DNA of 64,000 nucleotides from Palaemon carinicauda (GCF_036898095.1 NC_090766.1:33760202-33824201), one strand, 5' to 3'; positions 20,085 to 31,859 are shown, numbered from the stretch's first letter. Numbers and translations: made by a program. Notes: generated from the letters alone by a model not told the origin.

Positions 20085-21060
20085 GAGTGAACTACTTCTC
20101 AGGCGGGTCCATATCAATCATCTAACCAAACATTTTCATTATAACTTATACAATTCTTTGATTGTAGCATCTTCCAAATCATACGATCTTGTGAAAAGTA
20201 ATGTCTTTAGTTTCTTCTTAAATTCAATTGCTCCCTTTAGGTACTTCATTTCAGTTGGCAGTTTATTATAATGTCTAGGCGCACAGTAGCTAAAAGCCCT
20301 TTCACCAAATTTACTATTTGTTCTTGGTTCAGATAGCCTATGTTTGTCACTCATGTGTCCTATGTTAACATTTGTTTCTAGTTCTAGTTTGTTCAGGCAT
20401 TCTTTTGGATACTTTGGTTCAGTATCTTAAATGTTAGTAAGAGTAGCTTGTATTCAATTCTCACCTTTACCGACAGCCAGTGTAATTCAATTAGTGCAGG
20501 GGTAACTCTTTCCCTATTGTGTAGTCCTTTTATTAATCTAGCGGCTCTGTTTTTTACTCTGAATTTTCTTCAGCTGATAATTTGGTAAGCCATAGAACAG
20601 TGAGTTGCAGTAATCTATTCTTAAAAATATGTGGTGATTAATGAGTATGGCCATAGATTTTTCATTGAAGTATTTACTAATAAATGCTATGTTTCTAATA
20701 TGACAGTTACAATTTCTTACCATATAATTTAAATGTTCACTCAAAGATTTCTGACAGATTTCTTTAGGTCAATGATCGATTGACCTATTTCAATTCTATG
20801 GAAGCATCGATTCTTTTTATATCTTTTTCAGTTCCAAAAATAATACATTAACTTTTATCTTCATTGAGCTTGAGCTTTTTGTTAACATCCAAGCCTTAAT
20901 GTCATTCATTATTTCATGTATCTTTCTTTTAGCTTCATCAACTGATTCTATTGGGAAATAGAATTGTGTATCATCAGCGTATATTTTAAACTTAACTCTG
21001 TGAGTTTCAAGTATATTTGCCAGTTCAATCGTGTAAATTTCAAACAAGAGAGGACCTAGT
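20085..21060 (-). pseudogene. Non-LTR reverse transcriptase, C-terminal remnant
   Basis: From 21047 the minus strand gives IYTIELANILETHRVKFKIY followed by ADDTQFYFP (catalytic YADD). It then gives IRNIAFISKYFNEKSMAILI and DYCNSLFYGLPNYQLKKIQ. At 20354-20139 the usual terminal segment is FGERAFSYCAPRHYNKLPTE. It is broken into three frames. Confidence 0.75.
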
Positions 21061-21121
21061 TACAGTATAAGATAATCAACATATTAATTTTCTTTGTAAT
21101 TTCATCAATAAATACACAAGG

Positions 21122-21158
21122 ATATATATATATATACTGTATATATATATATATATAT
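21122..21158. repeat. (AT)n microsatellite at the DIRS insertion point
   Basis: An AT-dinucleotide tract ends exactly where the DIRS-like element at 21159 begins. The other side of the element resumes with ATATATTTAAG. Confidence 0.75.
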
Positions 21159-21439
21159 GACAAATTCGAAGATAATTTGTATTTTTCCTAACCATACAAA
21201 CCTCAGCTATTTACATTGGGTTTACCTTTTGGCGCAGCTGAAATGGCAAGTCATTAGAATTTAACGAGGGTGTATTACCCCCGCGCTAGTTAGCGGGGGG
21301 GGGGGGGGGGCAGGGGAGTGGTAGCTAGCTACCCCTCCCCCCCTCACACACACAGATGAATGCTCACTTTCACTTAGAGGTAGGACTTGTCTTGGGGGAC
21401 AGGGCTGGCGGGCAAATATGTGTAAATAGCTAAGCTTTG

Positions 21440-21530
21440 TATGGTTAGGAAAAATACAAATTATCTTCGAATTTGTCATTTGTTCCGTAACCGAAATACA
21501 AACCACGCTATTTACATTGGGTGACTTACC
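21440..21530. repeat. D4 internal complementary region (fused termini)
   Basis: AAAATACAAATTATCTTCGA through ATTTGTC is complementary to the left end. It is followed without gap by ATTTGTTCCGTAACCG and what follows, complementary to the right end at 29193. The junction is at 21477/21478. Confidence 0.85.
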
Positions 21531-21899
21531 CCTTAGGTAGGGTGGAAAGTCCCCAGCCATACTGGCTTTGGCTCTACCCGGGGACTCAGAATCCGAGTGA
21601 GTCACACTCGAGAAAAGGAGTCCCTGCAGCTCACAAGTTCCTTGCTCCGCAAGGGACCGTGTGGCCTACATAAGCTTGTGTGTGAAGGAAGAAGTGTGAC
21701 CCGTCCTAGGCAGTTGACCTGGAGTTCCAGAAGGAACTCTGGGTTAGGACGTTCCTAATACCACCTCGTCAGGGTATGGGGGACGCGACAGTATTGACTC
21801 AATACTCGGAACACAAGGAAGCATGGTTTATCTGCAGAGGTTCGAGGTCAGCTATGCAGAGACCAGGATGCTGCTTCCCCGTAGAGGGGATGATGAAGA

Positions 21900-22850
21900 A
21901 AGAAATAAGGGCCAGACATACTTCTTTCGTTCATGCAGACTAAAACCTGATAACAGTGCCCTCAACCTTCTGCTACCTGTCCAAAAAGGAGCCTGAGGTT
22001 AGACCAGCTGTTGTGTAGCCACTACAGAGCGATAGAAAACGTATCGAGACTCCTGTGGGTCACGCCCTGCAGGAAGCGGGCTGCGAATGTCATTAGACGC
22101 TTCTAGACTCCAGCTTGTAGCACCTGCGTCACAGAGTAGTATTACTCGAAGGCGAGGGACGTTGCGATGTATCCAACATCGTGCTGTAGGGCGACGTGAC
22201 GGGGGAGGGTCTGGAGACAGGTCGAGATGAATGTCCTTGAGTCCGAGCTGAAGAGGTATACTGGTGACTCTCCCCCGTGTCCTCCTTGTGCTCCCAAATC
22301 GGCTGCCACTGAGGACAAACTGCAGCTGTTCCCAAAGCTAACCTCTCGATTCCTTTACTGGCAAGAAAGAGAAGGTCTTGGGACATCAGACACAGAATGG
22401 AGACTCAAAATCTTGAAGGAATTGGACCGAAGGGCCGGGACCCCCAGATTCTGAGTCTAGCCAACAACTCAGGAGCGAACCTGAATGTTGCCTTCCCCTC
22501 TTCCTTAGAAAGGGCGGAGTCGTACGAGACCAAGAAGATTGCTTAAACACTGGCCGTGGGCAGAGTGAGCAGGAGACCCAAGGCGGAATGTAATCCGAGC
22601 CCTGTCGTAAAGGGTCTTGAGAAGATCTCTTAAGGGACTAAAAAGCCCGAGCCATGCTCCAAGTTGGAGGTCTTCCTCCAACTAGGGCAGGGACGATCGT
22701 AGCTTCGCATGAGCGAGGAAAGATCCAGCGGGCAGGAAAAAGTTATTCCTTTAAGCCTGAAGGTCAGCGAAAGGCTGAGCGACAGGCTTCATTGCTGAGA
22801 GCAGAAAGGAGTTTCCTCCCGCCGAAAGGCAATAAGACCGTTATTGCTGG
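21900..22850 (-). pseudogene. D4 tyrosine recombinase remnant
   Basis: Collinear with 58760-59560 of the related element, where the YR C-terminus can be read (RPRAHDVRGVATSLAFKRN). Here the same segment is riddled with stops and substitutions. No intact catalytic set can be read. Confidence 0.65.
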
Positions 22851-23900
22851 AGAAGAGGCCTCAAGGGAAGAGGTATATCTCCCACGGCACCAACCACCGA
22901 AGACTCTTCACTTTGCCTGGAAGACACCTGCAGATGACTATCGCAGATGACGCGACCTCCGTACCACGACTGTAGCAGGTTGTCTCTTCTTGAGGAGGAG
23001 GCGTAGTGTCTCCAGGCATGAAGCCGAAGCGACGTCCCGGTTCGGGAGAGATGTTGCAGTGTGGTTGTTTGAGTAGTTTGCGCCGTGGGAGAAGCTCTCC
23101 CGGGAGTTCCGTCAGGGGAAGCAGAGGGTCCAGAAACCGTTCTGCGCATAGTCCCAGTGGAGCTCTCCCATTGAAAGGTTGACAGACAACCTGGTCTTGT
23201 TGAGACCCATTGTCCACAGACAAAAGGGAGGGAAGTCGCAGGCGTCGAAGTTGTCCCACCATCACCGGAATGCATCTTGCCAGAGTCTCGGGGTCTGAGA
23301 CTGGGGGAAGAACAGCGGAAGCTTGAGGTTCCAAGCTGTCGCGATCAGGTCCCCCAGACTAGGACTTGCTGGTTACTCAAGGTCAAAGACCCCCAGGTAC
23401 ACTCTCTCTACGAGGCTCTGCTCGGATAGTCGGAGAGAACATTCCTCTGCCTGGAATTAGAGAGCCGATGGTGGAATTGAGAGTATCTCAATCATCCCGG
23501 TATCTCTACTGCAAGATGTGAAGGTGTGAAAATGCAACCCCTGCTGGTTAGAACACGCCAGAATCATGAAGTCGACGCGCACGGAGCGACTCGGCAGGAG
23601 CTGTAGGATCTGTAGAGGGGCCAGACTACGGCCCCTAAGCCTGCCTGAATGATGGAGAGGTATCCTTCAGGTCTTGACCATAGGCCTGGACCGGAACATG
23701 CCCCCCCTTTTCTTTGACGAGTCCGAGAACAGCATCAAGAATGTGGGGAAAGGACGAGAATATCCACTACCATCAAGAGGTTCCATAGGTCAACACCCAT
23801 TGCAGGTCTAATAGTTCCGCTGGTCCCATAGGGGCCAGGAAGTCCGGTTAATCGTTGCCTGAAACCACCGGAACTTGGACCGCCCCACATGGAACTTATC
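22850..23900 (-). pseudogene. D4 RNase H remnant
   Basis: The segment around 23690-23740 corresponds to 60630-60680 of the related element, whose RNase H domain is readable. The frame is lost in several places. Two overlapping open frames at 22841-23334 are fragments. Confidence 0.6.
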
Positions 23901-24053
23901 CTGAGGCGACCGTTCGGACTATAGACGGGTCAATGAGGAAAGGAGAACTAGGAAACGTTCCAAGGTAGGGCTGAAAGCTCTGCTTGACTGAGAACAGGTA
24001 CTGCGACTCTCCTTAGTCTTGCCACAGTCAACTGAAAGGAAGGCTCGGAGGAT

Positions 24054-24173
24054 GTGGCAACAGAATCTAGCGTCCCAAGGTGGTCACCCATCCAAGTACC
24101 GACCAGAACCGACGTTGCTTAACCTTGCTGGACGGACGAGAAGCGGGGTTTCCAACGTGGTAAGGCCGTTGAC
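24054..24173 (-). rRNA. 5S rRNA-like sequence inside D4 (pseudogene or 5S-derived SINE head)
   Basis: The minus strand of 24173-24054 aligns end to end with arthropod-type 5S rRNA recalled from memory: CAACG near the 5' end, TTACCACGTT, TTCTCGTCCG, GGTTAAGCAACGTCGG, GTACTTGGATGGGTGACC and a terminal CTGTTG. The internal polymerase III control regions (A-box area and C-box area) are nearly unchanged. Differences cluster in the 5' arm and the terminal helix. No T-run terminator follows, so I doubt it is a working 5S gene. It lies within the degenerate RT part of the DIRS copy, which suggests a later insertion (retropseudogene or SINE3-type). Confidence 0.85.
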
Positions 24174-24199
24174 TCAATATCATGGCCAGATACTCCAGA

Positions 24200-24860
24200 T
24201 GTTGAGGCAGAAGAAGAGAAGGCTCCAAGCAAAATACCATGAACCCACACTCCGAGCCTACCGGAGTTGACCAGCCCTCCAAAAAGCGAAGGAGGCGGAA
24301 GCCTGCACCTGAGCGGCCATGAGGAAAGCAGTGAGAGTTCTCTGGGGAAAAAAACCTGCTATGCCACGGCGGGATCGCCACACTGCATCATAAGCAGGAA
24401 TACTTGCAGTCTAGGATGAATTCCACGAGCTCCCTGGAAGATGGATGGAATGGAAACTGAAAGTACCCGTCCTTCCGATCCAGGGTTTAAGGAGTCCTGT
24501 CGCCTTGTTACCAGTCTGATCGATTCTGCTGTTCTACGCTGGTCGAAGTTTGTTTGACAAACTTGATTAGGGCTGAGAGGTCGACTACGGAACTCCCCTC
24601 TCAGATCCTTCCTTACAAGAAAGGATCGACTGAAGAGGCCAGGGGTGAAGCCGTCGATGATCCTATGGAGGACCTTCGCCTAAGGTATGGATCATTCTGC
24701 CCAACCGGGCAACTCTTGCCGACGCTATGGCATAGAGGTTCAGAGACACTGAATTCGCTGACAGAGACGGCAGGCGCGATATCCTTGGCTGATCACAGAG
24801 ATCGTGCGGGAATGGGCATCGGGAAGCTGTCATCTGGATGAGTAACCTTAAGCATCCTCC
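24200..24860 (-). pseudogene. D4 reverse transcriptase remnant
   Basis: Collinear with the RT of the related element (61130-61480). Only short motif echoes survive around 24400-24540, and no frame is intact. Confidence 0.5.
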
Positions 24861-24916
24861 CAGCGTGAAACCTGCAATCCTAGAGTTCGTGAACTCTGCC
24901 GCTCCCTTTAGGACTA

Positions 24917-24951
<35 letters not shown>

Positions 24952-25260
24952 GGGAGCCTCCCGTGCCATCTGTTCCTGACAGGAGGAAAATACAATTGGA
25001 CACCTTGTCTCAGTTGTCGTAGCCGATAACTTAGGCCGACGTGGTTGAAAGGAAAAGGCGCTGGAGCCCTGCAAAGTCTGGAAGAAAGCGCCTTGGAGGA
25101 GTGAAAACGGAAGTCGATTTCCTCCGCACAGCCGCTGTCTAAGTCTCTGTCCTTAGGCACAAACAAACTCTTCTCAAGGATGGAAGGGTGTCTGAGGTTG
25201 TCGACATCCACAGATGAGACACCCGAAGGAAGAACTCAGTCAGCGCGTCCAGATGGTACA
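24860..25260 (-). pseudogene. D4 gag remnant with poly-C run
   Basis: The segment matches 61655-61760 of the related element (TCCTAG, then GCTCCCT-TAGGA), which encodes the Arg/Gly/Ser/Lys-rich end of gag. At 24917-24949 a run of more than 30 C interrupts it, expanded from the short C-run of the relative. Confidence 0.55.
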
Positions 25261-25911
25261 ACATCGAGCTTGTCCGCAAGTTAGATACTTAACGACGAAA
25301 CGCCAAGGTGCCTGAGCCCGAGAGGAGGAAAGTACCCATGATCTTCCTGTGGCTTCCTTGATCCAAACTTCGGGCCGTAACCGAGGAGGGAAAGGACCTG
25401 GTAAGCCCCCAGAGGAAGGGGTAAGCAGTCACCCCTTGGCCGATGGAGAAATCTCGAACGGAAAGCCCCCCGCCAAAAATCCTTCCAGGGAATGACGGGG
25501 AAGGGCTAACCCAGGTTCTGGAAAGAGGAGTGTTGCTCAGACCTCCCTGAAGTTTCTTCCTATTCTTGCAAGTGTCATGCTCTGCGTTTACGGGGTGAGG
25601 CCGTATTCTGGAAATACGCTCCAGAAGAACTCGCCAGGCTGGCCATGCTGCGAAAACCCCAATGGGAATCGTGGTCGTAATCGCCCTGGAGCTCGCGCTA
25701 TGGTAATTTAAAGATTTGCGCGTGGGCGAACGTGGAAGCGCCCATGCCCGGTCACGCAGGAACGCAAACGAAGGTGAGCGAAGGAGCGCAGAAGGAGGGC
25801 GAGCGTGGTAGGAAGGGCGAGAGCTGGTGGTCAGCGAGCGATAACCCATAGACGAGCAATGGATACTGCAAGAATTAAGCCGACGTTCATGCGAAGAAAC
25901 ACTGTAGGTTC

Positions 25912-26375
25912 GAGCGACGGGACACCGTCGGTTCGCGCGACGGAACACCGTCGGTTCGCGCGACGGAACACCGTCGGTGCGCGCGACGGAACACCGTCGG
26001 TGCGCGCGACGGAACACCGTCGGTGCGCGCGACGGAACACCGTCGGTGCGCGCGACGGAACACCGTCGGTGCGCGCGACGGAACACCGTCGGTGCGCGCG
26101 ACGGAACACCGTCGGTGCGCGCGACGGAACACCGTCGGTGCGCGCGACGGAACACCGTCGGTGCGCGCGACGGAACACCGTCGGTGCGCGCGACGGAACA
26201 CCGTCGGTGCGCGCGACGGAACACCGTCGGTGCGCGCGACGGAACACCGTCGGTGCGCGCGACGGAACACCGTCGGTGCGCGCGACGGAACACCGTCCGT
26301 CCGCGCGACGGAACAACGTCCGTCCGCGCGACGGAACACCGTCCGTCCGCGCGATGGAATACCGTTGGTTCGCGC
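25912..26375. repeat. 23-bp minisatellite with a built-in palindrome
   Basis: About 20 head-to-tail units. Each contains CGACGG-AACA-CCGTCG, a 6-bp stem with a 4-nt loop, separated by GTGCGCG. Most inner units are identical. Outer ones vary (GGTTCGC, CCGTCCG). Because 23 is not a multiple of 3 and the unit lacks stops, all three frames on each strand stay open and repeat as 23-residue peptides. The long ORFs here are therefore artefacts. Confidence 0.95.
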
Positions 26376-26439
26376 GCGGGCGAACATTGTAGAGCATGTG
26401 CGCGGACGCGCATGAGCGTAGACGTGCAGGCACGTGGGC

Positions 26440-26690
26440 GTGCGGACGCGCAGGCGAGCAGGAGAGCGGTCGCGCGGGCGCGCAGGAGAGCGGTCGCGCG
26501 GGCGCGCAGGAGAGCGGTCGCACGGGCGCGCAGGCGAATGGTCGCGCGGGCGCGCAGGCGAACAGTCGCGCGGGCGCGTAGGCGAGCGGTCGCACAGGTG
26601 AGCGGTCGCGTAGGCGAGCGGTCGCGCAGGTGAGTGGTCGCGAGGGTGGGCAGGTGAATGAGCGCGAGTCCGAGGCGGCGAACGCAAGCG
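26440..26690. repeat. 24-bp GC-rich minisatellite
   Basis: Units of the form CGCGCAGGAGAGCGGTCGCG plus CGGG, 24 bp, first near-perfect and then drifting (GGCGAACGGTCGCGTAGG). The surrounding 26690-27450 keeps a weaker GCG-rich periodicity. Confidence 0.85.
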
Positions 26691-27809
26691 TTAGCGCGAT
26701 GGCGAGGAAACGAGCTGCCGCGTGGGCGAGGAAGACCGCTGGCGATGTGGATCAACAGGTGAGCTGGTGAGCGCTGACGCGCAGGTGGGCGATGGCGCGT
26801 TGGCAGGCTATGGCGTGTCGGCAAGCGACGGCGCATTGGCGAGCGGTGGTGCGTTAACAAAACGCTAGCGAGCAGATGAAGAATCGCGCGGGTGCGTAGG
26901 CGATTGCCAAAGCGAGAGAGATTAGCGATGGTTAGCGCGCATCGCGCTAACAGAAGGCGCGCAGATGCATCAGTAAGGTGAGCGCTGAAGCCAACTGTTA
27001 ATCAGGCGATCCTAGACGGTTAGAAAAACTTTGGCGCCCATTGGTGTGTGGCAAAGAAGGGCGCGCAGGCAGATCGATGGCGATCGTTGACGCATAGGAG
27101 ATCGCTGGCGAGCAGGTGAACGTTGACGCGTCTAAGGTCGCTGGCGAGCTGATGATCGCTGGTGAGCTGATGATCGCTGACGAGCAGAAGGCAACGCGTG
27201 GAAGCCTGCGCATAGAAGAAGAGACCTTGACCCAGACCTGAACCGAAGTTCTAGATCGCGAGGGCGAATGTGGGCGCACAGGGCGCGTAACAGGAACCAA
27301 CAGGAACAGCAGGGATGATCATCATGAGAGCGCTGACGAGCAGGAGAGCGCTGACGAACAGGAGAGCGCTAGCGATCAGGAAGTGCTGATGAGCAGGAGA
27401 GCGCCTGTGCGCTAACACTGAGCAGGAGCAGGAGAGAACACAGCCGAAGGGCGCGCAGGGGAACCCTGACATGCAAGGGAAGAACCCCCGTGGGAGGCAA
27501 CCCTTTGCCCCGAAGGGAACGTTGTCCATCGGGAGACAGATGTCCATCGGAAGACCGTTGCCTGTCCGCCGGGAGACTGATGTCCGTTGGAAGACCGTTG
27601 TCCGTCGGGAAGACCGTTGCCCGTCGGAAGACGAGATCAGACTGCTGTCCATCTGCACCAAGGCGGAAGATCAAGAAGAAGGAGTTGTAGGCTGCAAACG
27701 GAGATTCAAAAAGGCGCCTCTTAGCACCCTTGTAGGGAGATGTGAGGCTCTTATGACGAGGCGGACGGTGGGCCTTACGGCGAAGGAGGCCAACAGCAAC
27801 AGCAGCAGA

Positions 27810-27885
27810 AGAATCCTCCGAAGAGGAGTCTCTATGAGTGTACTCTCTCGCGAATGAAAGAGAAACACTTCGTAGAAGAGACTGG
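27810..27885. repeat. Conserved long hairpin (D4 copy)
   Basis: GTCTCTATGAGTG at 27828-27840 pairs with ACACTTCGTAGAAGAGAC near 27864-27882. The central stem is partly eroded. The same hairpin is found three times at 63660-63992 in the related element. Confidence 0.75.
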
Positions 27886-28655
27886 TCAGCCAGTGACCTA
27901 AAAGGAGCAATCCTCCGAAGAGGGGCTCCTGCAGTTGCCCAGCCCCTTGAGCGAAACTGCAGGTGTGACCGCTCAGCACCAAGAGCATAGTCGCACGAAA
28001 AAAAAGGCAAGAGAAGAACCCCCCAAAAGGGGAAAAACTCAAGCCTGGACAGGAAAAACTTCCCTCGGAAGGAAAGTTACCCGCCCAAGGAGGCAAGCCT
28101 CCTGAGTTCTAAAATGAACTGGAGAGCTGTCAATCGTCACGGGAGTACTTCCAGTAGAAGGAGACACGCCCCTGACGAAAATAAAAGGGGGGAGGCAGCA
28201 ACAGCCGAATCCCCAGGCCTCAACAAGACAGCTCACACCGTTGCCATATTACAGAAACGAACTAGATCGGTAACTGTATAAAAATAAAACAAAAATCATT
28301 AGTACACATTCATTCCCCCGGGAAGGCTCCGAAGAGGAATCCCGAGGGAAAGGAAACAAGAATTACACAACAGGCATGTGCCCTCAAAACCACTTACACT
28401 CACGGAAGGAGAGCTGTAACCAAAACAGAATTATAACAATTATAATTATGAAACTATGTAATTATGTAATTTAAAAATGAATGAACACTAAAGAAAGAAC
28501 GAAAACCACGAAAGGAATCGTTCTACAAGCTGAAAAATTAACAACTACAATTAGATTCATAAACTAATTGAGACAAACATACGGCGTAGCAACCCCCCCA
28601 CACGGAAAGGAAGCTACATGGGCGTAGTAACATGTTGTAAAAGGGTGAACGACCT

Positions 28656-28660
<5 letters not shown>
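27886..28660. other. D4 leader, no gene
   Basis: Between the hairpin and the GA microsatellite. It contains a second partial CCTCCGAAGAGG block at about 27910 and AT-rich sequence. No supported gene. Confidence 0.5.

Positions 28661-28735
<75 letters not shown>
28661..28735. repeat. (GA)n microsatellite
   Basis: A nearly perfect GA tract of about 75 bp. It creates a spurious Arg/Glu ORF. Confidence 0.95.
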
Positions 28736-28739
<4 letters not shown>

Positions 28740-29739
28740 AAGACCGAAGTCAAACTCGATCGCAACCCATAAAATTACGCCGTGGTGGCCTAACTGCCGA
28801 GGACTCCACGGAGATATCGTACACTACACACACAACTCTGAAAAGGAAACTTACTGATTTCTATACTCAAATATATATACAAACATGAAAACATGTTTAC
28901 ATATATATTGAGTAAAAGAAAAGTAAGCGATTAAGTAAAGACAAAACAAACAATGGCTGCCAAGAGAGGACCAAGACAGAGACGTCTGTCCCAGTCCAAG
29001 CCAAAAGTGAAAGTGAGCATTCATCTGTGTGTGAGGGGGGGGAGGGGTAGCTAGCTACCACTCCCCTACCCCCCCGCTAACTAGCGCGGGGGTAATACAC
29101 CCTCGTTAAATTCTAATGGCTCGCCATTTCAGCTACGCTAAAAGGTAAACCCAATGTAAATAGCGTGGTTTGTATTTCGGTTACGGAACAAATATATATT
29201 TAAGCTTATCTTCTTTAGCACTGTTTCTGTAAAAGTAATCTATAAATCATAACCTTGTGCACTGTAGAAATAGTGCATTTCTCTTCCACAATAAAATCCG
29301 ATACTTTTCTACTTTCCCCCGCTTACGTTTTTTTCACTTTAGGGTGTGGAATACGATGTTTTTTCGTCCCCTCGTTACGACATTTTTCCCCACCTTCCGG
29401 CATCGAATTCCAAAACTCAAACTTGGCGGTATTTACACGTACGACTGTGCGAGTCACTAGCCTACCACCACGCTCATACATCACTGCATACGTCACTAAG
29501 AAGCTGGTCTGCTATTGGTCGGCGTCACGGCGTCACTAAGATGCCGATACGCTATTGGCCGAAATCCCTCCCACAATGCCTGAGAGAGATGCTGCCTCTC
29601 TCTCTCTATTTGTTAAACACGCGCTCAGTACAGAATCTCGTGTGCGTTTCGTAAAGACTTGATCTCGTGTGAGTGCTTGCAATACATATCATATTTTTTG
29701 TGCATTTTAGTGCTTAATTATAACTTTAATTCGTTAGCC

Positions 29740-31520
29740 ATGGGTCCCAAGATTGCTAGTGATGTTAAAGGGAGAAGTAGGAAGATGATTACTATGGAAA
29801 CGAAGCTGGAGATAATAAAGAAATATGAAGAAGGCATACGCATCGTTACCCTCGCTAGTATGTATGGCCGTAACCAGTCTACGATTGGTACAATTATCAA
29901 GAACAAGGAAGCCATTAAAGCAAGTAAGTCTTCTAAAGGCATGACTGTCCTTGCCAGTGGAAGGACCTCAATCAACGACGAGATGGAGAGACTCCTTCTT
30001 CTATGGATTAAAGAGAAGGAAATCGCTGGTGATACACTCACGCAATCGGTAATTTCACACAAGGCGAGCGCCATCTTTGCCGATCTCGTGGAAGCCCAGA
30101 GAGACGGCGGAGATGAAGGAACGTCACAGCAAGCCCCCCAAGAGTTCAAGGCATCTCATGGGTGGTTTGATCGCTTTAGGAAGAGGACTGGTATTCACTC
30201 AGTAGTCAGGCATGGAGAGGCGGCCAGTTCTGACAAGAAAGCAGCAGAAGAATTCCTCAAGAAGTTTGAGAAAGTAATTTCCAGAGAAGGCTACATTCCT
30301 CAGCAAGTGTTTAACTGTGATGAAACAGGCCTTTTCTGGAAGAAAATGCCCCACCGTACATATATCACAGCTGAAGAAATGAAACTTCCTGGCCATAAAC
30401 CGATGAAGGACAGACTTACACTTGCATTTTGTGCAATTGCCAAAGGAGACTTAAAAATTAAGCCCCTACTGGTATACCACTCAGAGAATCCTCGTGCCCT
30501 CAAGGCACAAAATATCACGAAGGAGAGGCTCTCGGTATTTTGGAAGTCTAATGCCAAGGCCTGGGTCACGAGGACCATATTTATTGAGTGGATAAACGTT
30601 TGCTTCGGTCCTGCTGTCAAGAACTTTTTAGAAGAGAGCAATCTTCCTCTTAAATGTCTCCTGGTACTGGACAATGCCCCTGCTCACCCTCCTGGCCTCG
30701 AGGACATCATTCATCCTGACTTCTCCTTCATCAAGGTTCTCTATCTACCACCAAACACCACCCCTCTCCTCCAGCCTATGGACCAGCAAGTGATTGCCAA
30801 CTTTAAGAAGCTTTACACGATGCATCTGTTCAAAAGATGCTTCAAAGTGACCGAAAGCACTCAACTCACCCTCCGTGAAATTTGGAAGGGGCATTTTGAC
30901 ATCGTTCAATGCCTGAAGATGATCGACAAAGCTTGGAATGAGGTTTCAAGGCGCACCTTGAACTCCTCATGGAAGAAATTGTAGTCAGCTGTTGTGGCAG
31001 AACGAGACTTTGAAGGTTTCGATCCCTCAACCGAAGACGAGGCCGTTGATGATCCTGCCCCTGAGGGTGATGTTGAGGAAATAATTTCAAACGGGAGGTC
31101 CATGGGGCTTGTTGTCGATGAGGCTGACGTCCATAACCTTATCGAGGAGCACAAGGAGGAGCTTACGACTGAAGACTTGAAGGAGTTGGAGGCAATGCAG
31201 TTGACCATCATTCAAGAAGAGCACAGCTCTAGTGGTGGCGAGGACGGGGGGAGACTGAAGAAACGACATCGGCAGAAATAAGGGAAGCTATCGGTTGGTA
31301 TGAAAACCTTACGAGTTTCATTAAAAAAAAAACACCCAGAAAAACCTCACACAATCGTCTTATGGAGAGTGTTAATGACGAGTGTATGAGTCATTTTAGA
31401 AATATGTTGAGGAATCGTCAGAAACAGGCTTCTTTGGATAGATATTTCTCCAAAAGAGAAGTGTCAGAAAGCAAAGATGATAATAGTGATTCTATTAAAA
31501 AAGTTAAAAAAAAAGAGTAA
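29740..31520 (+). pseudogene. Tigger/pogo-type (CENP-B-like) DDE transposase, inactivated
   Basis: The start is chosen at GCCATGG, giving MGPKIASDVKGRSRK. The N-terminal psq helix-turn-helix is TMETKLEIIKKYEEGI. A CENP-B-type DNA-binding domain follows (ASHGWFDRFRKRTGI). The DDE domain then shows VFNCDETGLFWKKMP, CLLVLDNAPAHP and PNTTPLLQPMDQQVI, supplying the three acidic residues. A TAG at 30982-30984 follows WKKL where the family normally continues. Reading resumes as VVAERDFEGF, then shifts at a G6 run near 31246 and an A-run near 31322. It ends in RQKQASLDRYFSKRE and TAA at 31518-31520. Catalytic residues are present, but the C-terminus is broken. Confidence 0.9.
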
Positions 31521-31859
31521 GTTTTCAAGTTCTAAAAAAAAAAAAATCATAAAAAAAATTCAAAACAAAAATAATAAAAAAAAGCATTTTTAATCTTAAG
31601 TGTTTAATAGTAAGAATAAATTTATTATTAAGTGTACTTAACATAATTAGCATTGATACGTTTTCAAATCTACCATCTCCTCCACCCACTACCAGCTCAA
31701 GTCACGTCACTCCAAAGGTAAATAAAAATTAATTTTTCCTTTACAGTACTGTACAGTACACGTATATTATATACAAGTATACTGTAGTACAGTGCTTACT
31801 ATACTATTTTGTTACATACTAATTTTCAATGTTTTTACCTGGGGTTTTGCACGCATTAG

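Larger units (their letters stand above)
21159..29193 (-). mobile_element. DIRS-like element D4 (complete outline, degenerate)
   Basis: Inverted termini lie at 21159-21400 and 28960-29193. They share the segment from TAGCTAGCTACC through the poly-G/poly-C block to AAATGG and the GTTTGTATTT end. Near the low end, 21440-21530 is an internal complementary region: the reverse complement of the left terminus runs to 21477, followed directly by the reverse complement of the right terminus. This is the diagnostic structure of DIRS elements, which integrate by a tyrosine recombinase and leave no target duplication. Internal order on the minus strand is hairpin leader, GC-rich minisatellites, gag remnant, RT, RNase H, YR. 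All coding parts are broken. The element at 58014-64000 is a better-preserved relative. Confidence 0.85.

Noticed and set aside
24880..25074. Gly/Pro-homopolymer ORFs
   Set aside because: Caused by the long poly-C run at 24917-24949.
25912..26375. CRISPR-like array
   Set aside because: Units are contiguous with no variable spacers, and the context is an animal retroelement.
25289..26860. Several 190-520-residue Arg/Ser/Thr-rich ORFs on both strands
   Set aside because: They are translations of the 23-bp and 24-bp minisatellites, which contain no stop in any frame. The 23-residue peptide periodicity follows from 23 bp times 3.
28618..28857. Arg-Glu repeat protein
   Set aside because: Product of the (GA)n microsatellite.
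29740..31520. Domesticated CENP-B/jerky-like host gene
   Set aside because: A premature TAG, two frameshifts and a recognisable transposon end point to an ordinary decayed element.
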